Origin: Betaproteobacteria bacterium HGW-Betaproteobacteria-9
GTDB lineage: Bacteria; Pseudomonadota; Gammaproteobacteria; Burkholderiales; Burkholderiaceae_C
Length of the DNA: 64,000 nucleotides
NCBI GenBank assembly: GCA_002842215.1
Contig: PHCC01000013.1
Coordinates: forward strand, 62,001 to 126,000
Direction: 5' to 3'
Part shown: one piece after another, positions 27,368-36,054 of the stretch
Position numbering within the stretch: position 1 is the first letter of the stretch
How the letters are laid out: the number at the start of each line of letters is the position of its first letter
Position numbers and translations under genes: made by a program
The notes under the pieces: model-generated
Seen by the model: only the letters and a program-made list of their open reading frames with translations
What the model was told of the DNA's origin: nothing
The model's database searches: none

Positions 27368-27763
27368 ATGGCCAGTCCTGCGAGCGCCCGAATGTTTTAT
27401 CCAAAAACCAAGCGTGGGTGGCGCGGTTGGTTGGTGGGTGCTCTGGCGGTCCTGGGAACCATCGCTTTCATGGGCCTGGGCGTGGTCGCCCTGGTCAAAA
27501 GCGGTGTGGACGTGTTCAAGGTACAGACCGCCTTGTCTTCCTTTCGCCTGTACGGCATCGCCATCCAGTGCGCTGTGGTGGCTTTGGTAGGCCTGCGCTG
27601 GCATGCCTTGGTCCGCTGGGGTCAACGACGCGGCATCGTCCAAAACCACGAGTTCCATCGTGTGATCGAGTTGCGCGCAAAGGCCATGGCCTTCCTGTGC
27701 GCCCACTTGCTCCTCGTTCCTATTGGCCCACAGATGCTGTTCAAGCTGCTGGGCATGGGTTGA
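27368..27763 (+). CDS. Small membrane protein of the transfer operon
   Basis: A 131-residue protein with three hydrophobic segments at about residues 23-45, 60-80 and 105-125. I chose the ATG at 27368 because AGGAG stands six bases upstream. The GTG at 27344 overlaps the previous stop and is an alternative. It lies between the TraH-like and TraG-like genes. I do not recognise the family, and a role in stabilising the inner-membrane complex is only a guess from position. Confidence 0.75.
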   Translation: MASPASARMFYPKTKRGWRGWLVGALAVLGTIAFMGLGVVALVKSGVDVFKVQTALSSFRLYGIAIQCAVVALVGLRWHALVRWGQRRGIVQNHEFHRVIELRAKAMAFLCAHLLLVPIGPQMLFKLLGMG

Positions 27764-27817
27764 CCAGCCCTCGGGAAATTCACTTCAAACCCATTCACTG
27801 CGCTCCTGGAGCAACCT

Positions 27818-29398
27818 ATGCAGCTCGACAGCTACCTTGAAATCTTCACCACCATGTATGGCTGGGCCTTTGCCAACATCTTTGGCGAAGTCATCACCGG
27901 CACCGGCCTGGTGGTGATCCCCTTCATGTTGATCGTTTTCAACGCCTGGCGAGAGGCCAAAGAACAAGGTGAAGACAGCGTTGGCGTCTTCTCGGTACTG
28001 GATCGCATCGGCACGCAGCTCCTGGTTGCGCTGTTCGTGTTCTCGGTTTGTTTTGCGACCCTGCCGGTCACATCGCTTCACTCGATCAATCTGTCGTACC
28101 AACCAAGACCAACAGCGACCGACCCCACCCCCGCCCTGGTCACGCGCGACAGCGGTACCGGGTCAACCTTTGATACGGCGATGGTGGATGCCATCGACGG
28201 CAGCATGAGCAGCGCCAGCGGATCGTTGTCACGAGTTCCTGCCTGGTGGTTTACGGTCATGTCGATCTCCGCTGGCGCCAACACCGCACTGCGCGCAGGC
28301 ATCGCTAGCTCGGAGAGCGAGATCCGCGCCATCGAGGAGCTGGCCAGGTTCACTTCGATTGAGGATCCCGCCTTGCTGCACTCCGTACAACGCTTCTACA
28401 GCGAGTGCTTCAAGCCCGCACAAAGCAAATATATCAATACGGTCAAGAGCGATATTTCTGCGTCTGGCCAGGCGATCATCGCCACGACCAATACCGACTA
28501 TGGCCCCACCGACGTGGGCTGGATCGGGAGCCAGTTGTTCCGCACGGAACCGGGCTTCTATGCCGATATGCGTGCGGCCAACCCTGTGCCCGGGTTTCCG
28601 GTCAACTTTGCACGTGACGGGGACTACTACAACCCCGCCAGTGGCACACCGCCGCCCTACGAGGGTTACGTGAACCCCGACTGGGGTCGTCCAACCTGCA
28701 AGGAATGGTGGGAGAGCAGCGCCGGCATCCGCGAGTCCATGATCACGCAAAGCCAAAGCTGGAAGACCATGTTCGACAGACTCGCGTTGACATTCACCGA
28801 CGCTGACAAGGCCAAGGATGAACTCGCCAAACTCGCTGAGAGTATGGCCAATCCCACTTTCGTGGACACCACCCGTGCATTGGGACTGGATTCTTCGTTG
28901 GCGCAGAACGCAGGCGGCGCTCTGTCCACCATCGGCGTTTTTCTGACACAGTTGTTCAGCTATGTGACCATCAACCCGCTGCTCAATGGGCTGCTCATGA
29001 TGCAGGCCATCATCTTGATGGGTATGTACATGTTCCTGCCCTTGATCACCTTCCTCTCAGGCTACAACCTGAAGGTCATGCTCTATGGCGCCGTGGGGAT
29101 TTTTACGGTGAAGTTCTGGGCTGTGCTGTGGTCATTCACTGTGTGGATAGATGCCCACTTGGTGAAAGCCATGTACCCGCAAGGATTCAGGTACACCGAC
29201 TTCATTCGGTCCGCAGGCAACGACTACAAGCTCACGTTGATGGCCATGCTCATGATGACCATGTTCATTGGTCTGCCGGTCATCTGGACGGGCATGATGT
29301 CCTGGATTGGGATTCGAATGAGCGGCACCTTCGATGGAATGATGAATAGCACTTCAAAAACAGCGGAAAACGCAGGAAGGAAGTCGGTAGGCCGGTAA
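27818..29398 (+). CDS. traG: TraG-like mating-pair stabilisation membrane protein
   Basis: A 526-residue inner-membrane protein resembling the N-terminal part of F TraG. It has helices near the N-terminus (about 20-45 and 65-85), a long periplasmic region (about 90-370) and a cluster of helices from about 375 to 505. The length matches the ICE form, which lacks the large C-terminal domain of F TraG. GGAG seven bases before the ATG supports the start. It is the last plus-strand transfer gene before the minus-strand toxin-antitoxin block. Confidence 0.88.
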   Translation: MQLDSYLEIFTTMYGWAFANIFGEVITGTGLVVIPFMLIVFNAWREAKEQGEDSVGVFSVLDRIGTQLLVALFVFSVCFATLPVTSLHSINLSYQPRPTATDPTPALVTRDSGTGSTFDTAMVDAIDGSMSSASGSLSRVPAWWFTVMSISAGANTALRAGIASSESEIRAIEELARFTSIEDPALLHSVQRFYSECFKPAQSKYINTVKSDISASGQAIIATTNTDYGPTDVGWIGSQLFRTEPGFYADMRAANPVPGFPVNFARDGDYYNPASGTPPPYEGYVNPDWGRPTCKEWWESSAGIRESMITQSQSWKTMFDRLALTFTDADKAKDELAKLAESMANPTFVDTTRALGLDSSLAQNAGGALSTIGVFLTQLFSYVTINPLLNGLLMMQAIILMGMYMFLPLITFLSGYNLKVMLYGAVGIFTVKFWAVLWSFTVWIDAHLVKAMYPQGFRYTDFIRSAGNDYKLTLMAMLMMTMFIGLPVIWTGMMSWIGIRMSGTFDGMMNSTSKTAENAGRKSVGR

Positions 29399-29405
29399 GC
29401 AGAAA

Positions 29406-29636
29406 CTAGCGATCCCCATAGTGAGTCTCCCATTGGGCGTCACTAGAGTTCGTGTAGTACGGCGTTCCATCGGAAAACGTACCATGGTCAATGTGCAGTG
29501 GGCTGTTGTCGCGTCCAGCCACCCCATCCTTTGAAGTACTAGAGGCGAGTGCGCCGAATGCTGCGGGCAGCAAAACACCCATGACGCGCAGCACAAGTAT
29601 CCCGCTGTGCTTGATCAGCTTGAATGCGAATTCCAT
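29406..29636 (-). CDS. Small membrane or secreted protein, unknown
   Basis: A 76-residue protein with one hydrophobic helix (ILVLRVMGVLLPAAFGAL) and a polar C-terminal tail of about 45 residues rich in Asp, Ser, Tyr and His. AAAGGG lies about eight bases before the ATG. It is convergent to the TraG-like gene with only 7 bp between stops. It follows the 83-residue gene of the toxin-antitoxin block by 23 bp, so it may be on the same transcript. No family recognised. Confidence 0.55.
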   Translation of the reverse strand: MEFAFKLIKHSGILVLRVMGVLLPAAFGALASSTSKDGVAGRDNSPLHIDHGTFSDGTPYYTNSSDAQWETHYGDR

Positions 29637-29659
29637 GGTCGATTCCCTTTCGTGTCATT

Positions 29660-29911
29660 TTAGCTTTCAGTCACGACTCTACTCTTCTCTTGTCTGGCGG
29701 TGACACCTTTGAAATACCGCCACGCCTCAGCCGGTGTGGCGGTCATCGCAGCAAAGCACCAGTAGCGCCGGTCGGCCTCTGTCATCAAGTTCCACCAGGC
29801 CATACCCAATTGTTCGTCTTCAGCCTTCAAATTCAGCTTGCTCTGCGCGATTGATCGTTCCAAGTGCGCAGCATTGGCCGGAGATTTGAGCAGGTATTCG
29901 GTTGCCGACAT
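29660..29911 (-). CDS. Unknown 83-aa protein linked to toxin-antitoxin module
   Basis: It begins directly after the toxin stop codon (ATG one base past TGA) and is therefore coupled to the PIN toxin gene. The protein is soluble, with the striking segment GMAWWNLMTEADRRYW near its middle. A diverged, truncated version of the same coding sequence follows the second PIN toxin at 30708-30815. The repeated association suggests it belongs to the modules, perhaps as a third component, but that is inference. Confidence 0.7.
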   Translation of the reverse strand: MSATEYLLKSPANAAHLERSIAQSKLNLKAEDEQLGMAWWNLMTEADRRYWCFAAMTATPAEAWRYFKGVTARQEKSRVVTES

Positions 29912-29912
29912 T

Positions 29913-30332
29913 TCAAGATTCCCAAGGATTGATGACCTCAAGCCCTGCTGCCTCGAAAGGGCTGGTGTCGCGTGTAGCGACCATGAAGCCGTTGGCCAGG
30001 GCAACGGCTGCAATGAAGGCGTCAGCCGCTTCAATCGCCAAACCGGCAGCGCGAGACTTGGCCAACAGTTCAGCATAGGCGACCGTGCATGCCATGTCGA
30101 ACGAAAGCACACGATTGGCGAACAACGGCAGCAGGCGCTTTTCCAGGCTCTCCTGCAAGCTGTCGCGGCGCTTTCCGGCCGGCAACAGCGCGATACCCGC
30201 ACGCAGCTCGGCTACCGTAATCGCGGACAGGTAGAGCGTTTCCAGAGCTTGCGCGTCAATCCAGTCAAGAACGCGGGCATTCTGCGTTTGGCGTTGCGAC
30301 TCCGAAATTACATTCGTATCGAGCAGGATCAT
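29913..30332 (-). CDS. vapC: VapC/FitB-type PIN-domain toxin
   Basis: A 139-residue PIN-domain ribonuclease of the FitB/StbB group. Acidic active-site residues are visible in ILLDTNVISE (Asp5), in VAELRAGI (Glu) and in EAADAFIAA (Asp). Such toxins cut tRNA or other RNA and are held inactive by the antitoxin encoded just upstream. Its start overlaps the antitoxin stop (ATGA). It probably helps to maintain the ICE by post-segregational killing. Confidence 0.9.
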   Translation of the reverse strand: MILLDTNVISESQRQTQNARVLDWIDAQALETLYLSAITVAELRAGIALLPAGKRRDSLQESLEKRLLPLFANRVLSFDMACTVAYAELLAKSRAAGLAIEAADAFIAAVALANGFMVATRDTSPFEAAGLEVINPWES

Positions 30333-30586
30333 TCGAAGCTTACCGCGCGGGCTGGTGAATTGATGCGCGCACCCTCAATCAGGGTGTGTTCTTCATCGGT
30401 CAGGCCACCAGCGTCGCGGGCGATAGAGGCCAAGAGCGAGCCAAGTTTTACGCGGCCCTCAGGCTTCACGGCCCTCTCCAAGATCGCGCGGATTTCAGCC
30501 TCAGTGCTGTGCCCGTGATGGGCGGCTTGGATTCGGATGGCCCGATGCACCTCATCGGGCAGATTTCTTACGTTCACGTTTGCCAT
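30329..30586 (-). CDS. FitA/StbC-type ribbon-helix-helix antitoxin
   Basis: An 85-residue antitoxin. The N-terminal NVNVRNLPDEVHRAIRIQAA is a ribbon-helix-helix DNA-binding segment of the FitA/StbC kind, followed by AEIRAILERAV. The C-terminal tail would wrap the PIN toxin. It likely autorepresses its own promoter, located in 30587-30670, where a repeat shared with the second module also lies. GGAG precedes the ATG. Confidence 0.88.
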   Translation of the reverse strand: MANVNVRNLPDEVHRAIRIQAAHHGHSTEAEIRAILERAVKPEGRVKLGSLLASIARDAGGLTDEEHTLIEGARINSPARAVSFE

Positions 30587-30669
30587 TTGGTGCTACTCCT
30601 ATGCATAAACCTCAATGGTGCTATTTTAAGCGATTGATACCAAAAGACAAGCGATTCGCAGTCCAGATA

Positions 30670-30716
30670 GAGGCGTTCCGCCCGTTGCCTATGGCAACCC
30701 CACGGTGGGGGTTCCA
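30670..30716 (-). repeat. Intergenic repeat, copy 1, upstream of the first toxin-antitoxin module
   Basis: A 47-bp sequence containing AGGCGTTCCGCCCG, a hairpin GTTGCC-TAT-GGCAAC at 30684-30698 and CCACGGTGGGGGTT. It is a close match to 31571-31616 upstream of the second module. The hairpin arms differ between copies (GTTGCC here, GGTGC there) while remaining complementary, which indicates selection for a structure. A second small stem is formed by GGCG and CGCC. Confidence 0.65.
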
Positions 30717-30815
30717 ATGGCTGTAGAGCACCAGCAGCGCCGGTCGACCTCTGTCATCGAGTTCCACCAGGCCATACCCAACTGCCCATCTTTATCCGTG
30801 TTCTTTGTCGCGCTC
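30708..30815 (-). pseudogene. Decayed copy of the 83-aa gene at 29660-29911
   Basis: Read on the minus strand, this sequence gives GQLGMAWWNSMTEVDRR, which aligns with GMAWWNLMTEADRR of the intact gene, at high nucleotide identity over roughly 70 bp. It lacks a start codon and the first about 35 codons, and its 3' end runs out of homology into the intergenic repeat before a stop. It lies just after the second PIN toxin, as the intact copy does after the first. Confidence 0.75.
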
Positions 30816-30825
30816 CCCTAATCGG

Positions 30826-31212
30826 TCACACCATCAAAATATTGCCAGAATACTTCGCCACCAACTTGTCAGCCGTCACGAGTTGCATGCCCTCCACCTT
30901 GGCCTGAGCGATGAGAATACGGTCGAACGGGTCTTTGTGAAGATCTTCCAGCACACTGACCTCAACAGCAAGTTCGCCAGTGATGGGCAGCTCCAAGTAT
31001 CCATTGGACAACAGGCCTCGCCTCAACTGCCTTGGATCCACCGCAAAGTCGGGCCTCCCCAGGCCCATCTTGATGGCCACCTCCCAGATGCTGGCGGCAC
31101 TGAAATGAAGCTCAGCCGAACCTGAGAGTAAGATTTCACGCGCCTTCTCACTAAGCGATGCCGAGTCGGCCGCTGCCCACAGAAGGATGTGGGTGTCCAC
31201 CAATACTTTCAT
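30826..31212 (-). CDS. vapC: VapC-type PIN-domain toxin, second module
   Basis: A 128-residue PIN-domain toxin of a different subgroup from the first. Active-site acidic residues are in VLVDTHILLW (Asp6), SIWEVAIK (Glu) and KDPFDRILIAQA (Asp). It pairs with the Phd-type antitoxin whose gene overlaps it by four bases. The two toxins in this block are not close relatives, so the modules did not arise by simple tandem duplication even though their flanks are repeated. Confidence 0.9.
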   Translation of the reverse strand: MKVLVDTHILLWAAADSASLSEKAREILLSGSAELHFSAASIWEVAIKMGLGRPDFAVDPRQLRRGLLSNGYLELPITGELAVEVSVLEDLHKDPFDRILIAQAKVEGMQLVTADKLVAKYSGNILMV

Positions 31213-31460
31213 GCGGCGTCTTCTCCGAGGAAGATGCTTTCAATCTGCTCATCGCCCATGGAGTCGAAGTCTTTCGGCACCTTCAGCTGTCCTGACATGA
31301 ATCCAATGCGTCGTTGCACCTGGTCATCGGGTTGATTAAGGGCGACGACCTTGACCAACGGATGGCCAGCCTTCGCGATCACGAAGGACTCTCCTTTCAC
31401 CGCGCGCTCGATCAGCCGCGAAAGATGCGTCTTGGCCTCATGAATGTTGACGGTGTGCAT
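31209..31460 (-). CDS. Phd/YefM-type antitoxin
   Basis: An 83-residue antitoxin with the typical N-terminus TVNIHEAKTHLSRLIERA and KAGHPLVKVVAL of the Phd/YefM DNA-binding fold. The C-terminal part (DQVQRRIGFMSGQL) would neutralise the PIN toxin. It is first in the module and its stop overlaps the toxin start. Autoregulation through the promoter in 31461-31570 is expected from the family. Confidence 0.9.
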   Translation of the reverse strand: MHTVNIHEAKTHLSRLIERAVKGESFVIAKAGHPLVKVVALNQPDDQVQRRIGFMSGQLKVPKDFDSMGDEQIESIFLGEDAA

Positions 31461-31570
31461 ATCTGTTCCTTAGTTCAACTGGATTGACTAAGTCTAACGT
31501 GCATGGCCTCTTCGGTAAAGTAATTTGCACTGTGCTACACACAAGGGCATTTTTGGAAAAATCCCGCCAA

Positions 31571-31616
31571 GAGGCGTCCCGCCCGGTGCTTATGGCACCT
31601 CCACGGTGGGGGTTTT
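31571..31616 (-). repeat. Intergenic repeat, copy 2, upstream of the second toxin-antitoxin module
   Basis: It shares GAGGCGT.CCGCCCG, TATGGCA and CCACGGTGGGGGTT with the copy at 30670-30716, with compensating changes in the hairpin (GGTGC-TTATG-GCACC at 31585-31599). It lies about 110 bp before the Phd-type antitoxin start and also about 150 bp before the plus-strand SprT-like gene. Confidence 0.65.
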
Positions 31617-31738
31617 GCCAACCCCTCAACCCCTTGGGGTCTACCGACCCCCTCGTCCCGCCTGAACGGCGGAACAGGCACCCCCGACTGTTGATCAAAG
31701 GGAGAAAAGGGGAGCGCAGAAGTTCTGCCAAGCCTTGT

Positions 31739-31762
31739 GATTTGTGATGCTCAATACAAATC
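31739..31762 (+). promoter_or_regulatory. Hairpin abutting the SprT-like start codon
   Basis: GATTTGT and ACAAATC form a perfect 7-bp stem around a 10-base loop, and the 3' arm ends on the base before the ATG. No Shine-Dalgarno lies in the stem. The purine-rich GGGAGAAAAGGGGAG is about 50 bases upstream. The position directly before the start codon recalls the hairpin leaders at 59.5-63.9 kb. Confidence 0.5.
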
Positions 31763-32539
31763 ATGGACACAACGTCTACCCAGTCACCTACCGCTCAGAA
31801 CTACGCCGAATTGCAGAGGGCCTATGACCACTTCAACCGGGTTCTTTTTCAGGACAAGCTGCCCGCGTGCCTGATCACGCTCCAGCGAGAAAAGCGCACC
31901 TGTGGCTATTTCTCTCAGGAGCGGTTCGCTGATCTGGATGGACGCACCACAGATGAGATCGCCCTCAACCCAGCCTACTTCGCTGTTGTGCCGCTGGTTG
32001 AGACCATGCAAACCCTGGTGCACGAGATGGCGCACCAATGGCAATTTCACTTCGGCAAGCCTGGGCGCGGGCGGTACCACAACGATGAGTGGGCAGCCAG
32101 GATGGAGGCATTGGGATTGATGCCCTCTTCCACGGGAAAACCTGGCGGTAAACGCACAGGGGATCACATGGCCGACTACGCGATCGAGGGCGGCGATTTC
32201 TTGCAGGCCTGCGCCGAGTTGATAACTCACGACTTCAGATTGAGCTGGTACGACCGATTCCCCGGCGAGGCGCTAGTCGCGGCTGGCCAACAGTCCGAAG
32301 GCATGCGTTTGAGTGCTGCTGTCGGCGGTGGTTCGACGCCGGCACAAAGCGAAAACGTAAAGACCCACCTTGTAGTTCGTCCGACGGTGGCTAGCGCAGC
32401 CGCTGCAAACAAATCCAACCGGGCGAAATACTCCTGTGCATGCAGTCAAAGCGTCTGGGGCAAGCCCGGCCTTCGCCTGCGTTGCGAACTGTGCGAAAGC
32501 TCCTTTATCGAACCGAGATTTGGTACGCTTCCTGCTTGA
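31763..32539 (+). CDS. SprT-like zinc metalloprotease domain protein
   Basis: A 258-residue protein related to SprT/Spartan proteases. The metal-binding and catalytic HEMAH is at about residue 87, followed by HNDEW with a likely third ligand. The C-terminal 45 residues hold a zinc ribbon with CAC and CELC pairs (YSCACSQSVWGK, RLRCELCESSF). SprT-like genes are common on plasmids and ICEs, possibly for DNA-protein crosslink removal during transfer. That role is inferred from eukaryotic relatives. Confidence 0.88.
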   Translation: MDTTSTQSPTAQNYAELQRAYDHFNRVLFQDKLPACLITLQREKRTCGYFSQERFADLDGRTTDEIALNPAYFAVVPLVETMQTLVHEMAHQWQFHFGKPGRGRYHNDEWAARMEALGLMPSSTGKPGGKRTGDHMADYAIEGGDFLQACAELITHDFRLSWYDRFPGEALVAAGQQSEGMRLSAAVGGGSTPAQSENVKTHLVVRPTVASAAAANKSNRAKYSCACSQSVWGKPGLRLRCELCESSFIEPRFGTLPA

Positions 32540-33029
32540 TTTGGGCCTCCCCAGCCTCCCGGACTCAAACAATGACACGATTTGTTCAAGCCAATGGCCC
32601 AATGGCAGCATCGCAGCGATTGCTGCCTGTCGCGGCCGGGAGACGGGATCACAGTGCCTGGAACGAAGCCGTCATCGGCCTGTCCGGAAGCGCGGTTGCA
32701 TCAATGCCCGGTATGGAGCGGCCTGCAGTCGTCCGGCCTGGCTGGCCCCGGGTTACCCCGCCAACTCGCGGTCAAATGTCAGTTGCTCGAAGGGCCGAGA
32801 TCACGCTGGCGACCCAGAGGCGGATCACCATATGTTTGACCGTTCCACCTCGGGACTAGGTGGCCGAGACATACGCTTGGTGAAGAGCCTCATAGGCACA
32901 TGGAACGAGGCGCTGAGGAGATACCTTGCCTTCTGCAATATTCGGGCATTGCGTAAGGCGACATCGATGGTGGATGGGGCAATCCACAGCGGATGATGCA
33001 CACAGATGCCGAACCCGCAAGTTTCCAGA
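32540..33029. other. Gene-free junction between transfer accessory genes and sulfur cargo
   Basis: I see no supportable gene. Several overlapping short frames exist, none with a start signal, family motif or consistent codon pattern. No terminal inverted repeats of an insertion sequence are recognisable. This is the left junction of the sulfur gene block and may hold the scar of its insertion. Confidence 0.55.
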
Positions 33030-34118
33030 TCAGTTGTTCTGCGGCTGCAAGAACACGCGCGCCTTGCGCGGTGAGACCACCAGCATCTCGCCTTCTTTGA
33101 AGCCCAGCTCCCGGAACTGCTGTGCGGGAATCTGCGCCTCGATCAGCGGGTCGTGATCTGCCGGGTGGTTGTTCTCCATTGGGAGCAGCTCCAGCCGCGC
33201 GATGGGGCCCACCACGATGGCGCGGCTGAGCGTGGCGACGATGCCACTGGCGCCCAGCGTGTGGCGCTGCACGTCCAGATCGTGCGGTCGCACGTAAGCA
33301 AAGGCCTGTGCGTTCTGCGCGCCGGCGTGCTCGGGGGTGTCGATGGACACCCCGTCCAGGTGCAGCAAGCCCTCATGCGCCCGGCCGTGGAACAGGTTCA
33401 CATCGCCCAGGAAACCGTACACAAACGGACTGGCCGGGTGGTCCCACACGTCCTGCGGCGAGCCGCTTTGCTCGACCACGCCCTTGTTCATCAGCACCAC
33501 GCGGTCGGCCACCTCCAGCGCTTCTTCCTGGTCGTGTGTGACGAAGATGCTGGTCACGTGCAGCTCGTCGTGCAGGCGGCGCAGCCAGCGGCGCAGTTCT
33601 TTGCGCACCTTGGCGTCGAGCGCGCCGAAGGGCTCGTCGAGCAGCAACACCTGGGGTTCCACCGCAAGGGCTCGGGCCAACGCAATGCGTTGGCGCTGGC
33701 CACCGGAGAGTTGCGAGGGATAGCGGTCGCCCAGCCAGTCGAGCTGCACGAGCTTCAGTAAGTCGGTCACCTTCTGTTTGATCTGCGTCTCGCTGGGGCG
33801 CTGGTCGCGTGGTTTCACGCGCAAGCCAAAGGCCACGTTTTCGAACACGCTCATGTGGCGGAACAAAGCGTAGTGCTGGAACACGAACCCCACGTTGCGC
33901 TCGCGCACGTGCACGTCGGTCGTGTCTTCGCCGCTGAAGTGGATGCTGCCGGTGTCGGGCGTTTCCAGCCCGGCGATGATGCGTAAAAGTGTGGTCTTCC
34001 CGCAGCCCGAGGGGCCGAGCAGCGCCAGCAGCTCGCCCGAGGCGATATCGAGGTTGACGTCGCGCAGGGCCTGGAACGTGCCGAAGTGTTTGTTGACGTT
34101 GCGGATTTCAATGCTCAT
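33030..34118 (-). CDS. cysA: Sulfate/thiosulfate ABC transporter ATP-binding protein CysA
   Basis: It powers uptake of sulfate and thiosulfate. The 362-residue protein has Walker [12 protein letters not shown] at about 34-44, signature [15 protein letters not shown] and Walker [11 protein letters not shown], then a C-terminal regulatory domain from about residue 240. The start [13 protein letters not shown] is the standard CysA beginning. Upstream in-frame codons reach into cysW and are not used. It is the last gene of the sbp-cysT-cysW-cysA order, 20 bp after cysW. Confidence 0.95.
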   Translation of the reverse strand: MSIEIRNVNKHFGTFQALRDVNLDIASGELLALLGPSGCGKTTLLRIIAGLETPDTGSIHFSGEDTTDVHVRERNVGFVFQHYALFRHMSVFENVAFGLRVKPRDQRPSETQIKQKVTDLLKLVQLDWLGDRYPSQLSGGQRQRIALARALAVEPQVLLLDEPFGALDAKVRKELRRWLRRLHDELHVTSIFVTHDQEEALEVADRVVLMNKGVVEQSGSPQDVWDHPASPFVYGFLGDVNLFHGRAHEGLLHLDGVSIDTPEHAGAQNAQAFAYVRPHDLDVQRHTLGASGIVATLSRAIVVGPIARLELLPMENNHPADHDPLIEAQIPAQQFRELGFKEGEMLVVSPRKARVFLQPQNN

Positions 34119-34138
34119 GATGTTTTGTCCGATTCGGG

Positions 34139-35056
34139 TCAGTGGGCGGCGCTGTTGGCAGCCGTGGGCAGCAGCGGGGATGGCCGCTCGGGCGGCAGTT
34201 CGGCCAGGGCTTTGAGTTCGCGCTCCATGCGCCACTCAGCCACAGACTTGATGGCCAGCGTCACCAGCGCCAGCAGGGCCAGCAGCGAGGCCACTGCAAA
34301 CGCCGCCACCGACTGGTACTCGTTGTAGAGCACCTCGACGTGCAGCGGCATGGTGTTGGTCTGGCCACGGATGTGACCCGAGACCACCGAGACCGCACCG
34401 AACTCACCCATGGCCCGCGCGTTGCACAGGATCACGCCGTAGATCAGGCCCCACTTGATGTTGGGCAGGGTCACGAACCAGAAGGTCTGCCAGCCGGTGG
34501 CGCCGAGCACCTGGGCCGCCTGTTCCTCGTCGTTGCCCTGGGCCTGCATCAGCGGAATGAGTTCGCGCGCGATGAAGGGGAAGGTCACGAAGATGGTGGC
34601 CAGGATGATGCCGGGCACGGCGAAAACGATTCGGATGTCGTGTTCGGCCAGCCAGGGGCCGAACCAGCCCTGCGCGCCGAACACCAGCACATAGATCAGG
34701 CCGGCCACGACCGGAGACACCGAGAACGGCAGGTCGATCAGCGTGGTGAGGAAAGACTTGCCGCGGAACTCGTACTTGGCGATGCACCAGGCCGCTGCCA
34801 CGCCGAACACCAAGTTCAGCGGCACGGCCACCATTGCGGTGAGGAAGGTGAGCCGGATGGCCGACCAGGCGTCTGGTTCTTGCAGTGCTTCCCAATAAGC
34901 TTCCCAGCCCTTGCGCAGCGCTTCGGTCGCCACCGCCGCCAGTGGCAGCACGAGGAACAGGAACATGAAGACCAGCGCGACGCCGGTGAGCGTGTAACGC
35001 ACCCAGGGCGCTTCGGTGGTGCCCCGCTGTGCGGTGCGAACGGTGTTGGCGCTCAT
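34139..35056 (-). CDS. cysW: Sulfate ABC transporter permease CysW
   Basis: One of the two inner-membrane subunits for sulfate uptake. The 305-residue protein has six transmembrane helices. The EAA loop, which contacts CysA, includes [16 protein letters not shown]. The start overlaps the cysT stop and GGAGGG precedes it. The C-terminus carries a short proline/alanine tail. It acts as heterodimer with CysT. Confidence 0.95.
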   Translation of the reverse strand: MSANTVRTAQRGTTEAPWVRYTLTGVALVFMFLFLVLPLAAVATEALRKGWEAYWEALQEPDAWSAIRLTFLTAMVAVPLNLVFGVAAAWCIAKYEFRGKSFLTTLIDLPFSVSPVVAGLIYVLVFGAQGWFGPWLAEHDIRIVFAVPGIILATIFVTFPFIARELIPLMQAQGNDEEQAAQVLGATGWQTFWFVTLPNIKWGLIYGVILCNARAMGEFGAVSVVSGHIRGQTNTMPLHVEVLYNEYQSVAAFAVASLLALLALVTLAIKSVAEWRMERELKALAELPPERPSPLLPTAANSAAH

Positions 35057-35934
35057 TGGTTGTTCCCTCCAGAACGTTTGCGCTGCCAGCCCTGCAAACC
35101 GTTGATCACGAGCAGCAGGATGAAGGAAATTCCCAGCATCACTGTGGCCACCGCGGTGGCACCGGCGTAGTCGTATTGCTCCAGCTTGCTGATGATGATG
35201 AGCGGCGTAATTTCAGAAATCATGGGCATGTTGCCGGCGATGAAGATGACCGAGCCGTATTCCCCCACGGCACGCGCAAAGGCCATGGCAAAGCCAGTGA
35301 GCAGCGCGGGCGCGATGATCGGGAAAATGACACGGCTGAAAGTCTGCCAGCGCGTAGCGCCCAGGCAGGTGGCCGCTTCTTCCAGCTCTTTCTCCGCGTC
35401 TTCCAGCACCGGCTGCACCGTGCGCACCACGAAGGGCAGACCGATGAAGATGAGCGCGATCACGATGCCGTTGGGGTTGAAGGCGAGCTGAATGCCCATG
35501 GGTTCCAGGTGCTGGCCGATCCATCCGTTGCTGGCCAGCAGTGCGGTCAGCGAGATGCCGGCCACGGCCGTGGGCAACGCGAACGGCAGGTCCACCAGCG
35601 CGTCCACGATCTTCTTGCCGGGAAAGCTGTAGCGCACCAACACCCAGGCCACCAGCAAGCCGAACACCACGTTGACCAGCGCCGCCAGAAAAGATGCGCC
35701 GAAAGTCAGGCGGTATGACGCCACCACACGTGGCGAAGCCACGGCGTCCCAGAACTGTGGCCAGGTCAGTGAAAAGGTTTTGAACAACAGCGCCGAAAGC
35801 GGGATCAGCACGATCAGGCTCAGGTAAAACAGCGTGAAGCCCAGCGTGAGGTTGAAGCCAGGCAACACGCGCATAGGCGCGCGGCGTGCGCCAGTGACAG
35901 GCAGCGTCCCGGAAGACAGCTCGGCAGTTGTCAT
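35053..35934 (-). CDS. cysT: Sulfate ABC transporter permease CysT (CysU)
   Basis: The partner permease of CysW. The 293-residue protein has six predicted helices and the EAA loop [19 protein letters not shown], very similar to that of CysW, as expected for paralogous subunits. It follows the sulfate-binding protein gene after 120 bp containing a strong hairpin. The N-terminal 20 residues are polar, then helix 1 starts at about residue 27. Confidence 0.95.
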   Translation of the reverse strand: MTTAELSSGTLPVTGARRAPMRVLPGFNLTLGFTLFYLSLIVLIPLSALLFKTFSLTWPQFWDAVASPRVVASYRLTFGASFLAALVNVVFGLLVAWVLVRYSFPGKKIVDALVDLPFALPTAVAGISLTALLASNGWIGQHLEPMGIQLAFNPNGIVIALIFIGLPFVVRTVQPVLEDAEKELEEAATCLGATRWQTFSRVIFPIIAPALLTGFAMAFARAVGEYGSVIFIAGNMPMISEITPLIIISKLEQYDYAGATAVATVMLGISFILLLVINGLQGWQRKRSGGNNQ

Positions 35935-35961
35935 GAAAGATCCAAATAAATGCGAAAGCGA

Positions 35962-35982
35962 TTCGGCGCTAAATGCGCCGAA
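35962..35982 (-). terminator. Stem-loop between sbp and cysT
   Basis: Perfect 8-bp arms TTCGGCGC/GCGCCGAA around a 5-base loop, with no proper T run after it on the minus strand. Located in the 120-bp gap after the binding-protein gene, it may stabilise the upstream message or partly end transcription so that the binding protein is made in excess over the permease. Confidence 0.5.
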
Positions 35983-36054
35983 CCCAAAACGCCGAGAGGC
36001 TGGCTTAGTCCCAACGCGGCGGAAGTGTTCGGCGTCTTGCGGCGGGGGCGGGCT

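Noticed and set aside
32446-32996. Overlapping plus-strand frames after the SprT-like gene
   Set aside because: Two frames overlap heavily, neither has a start signal or motif, and the amino acid composition looks like out-of-frame translation of GC-rich DNA.
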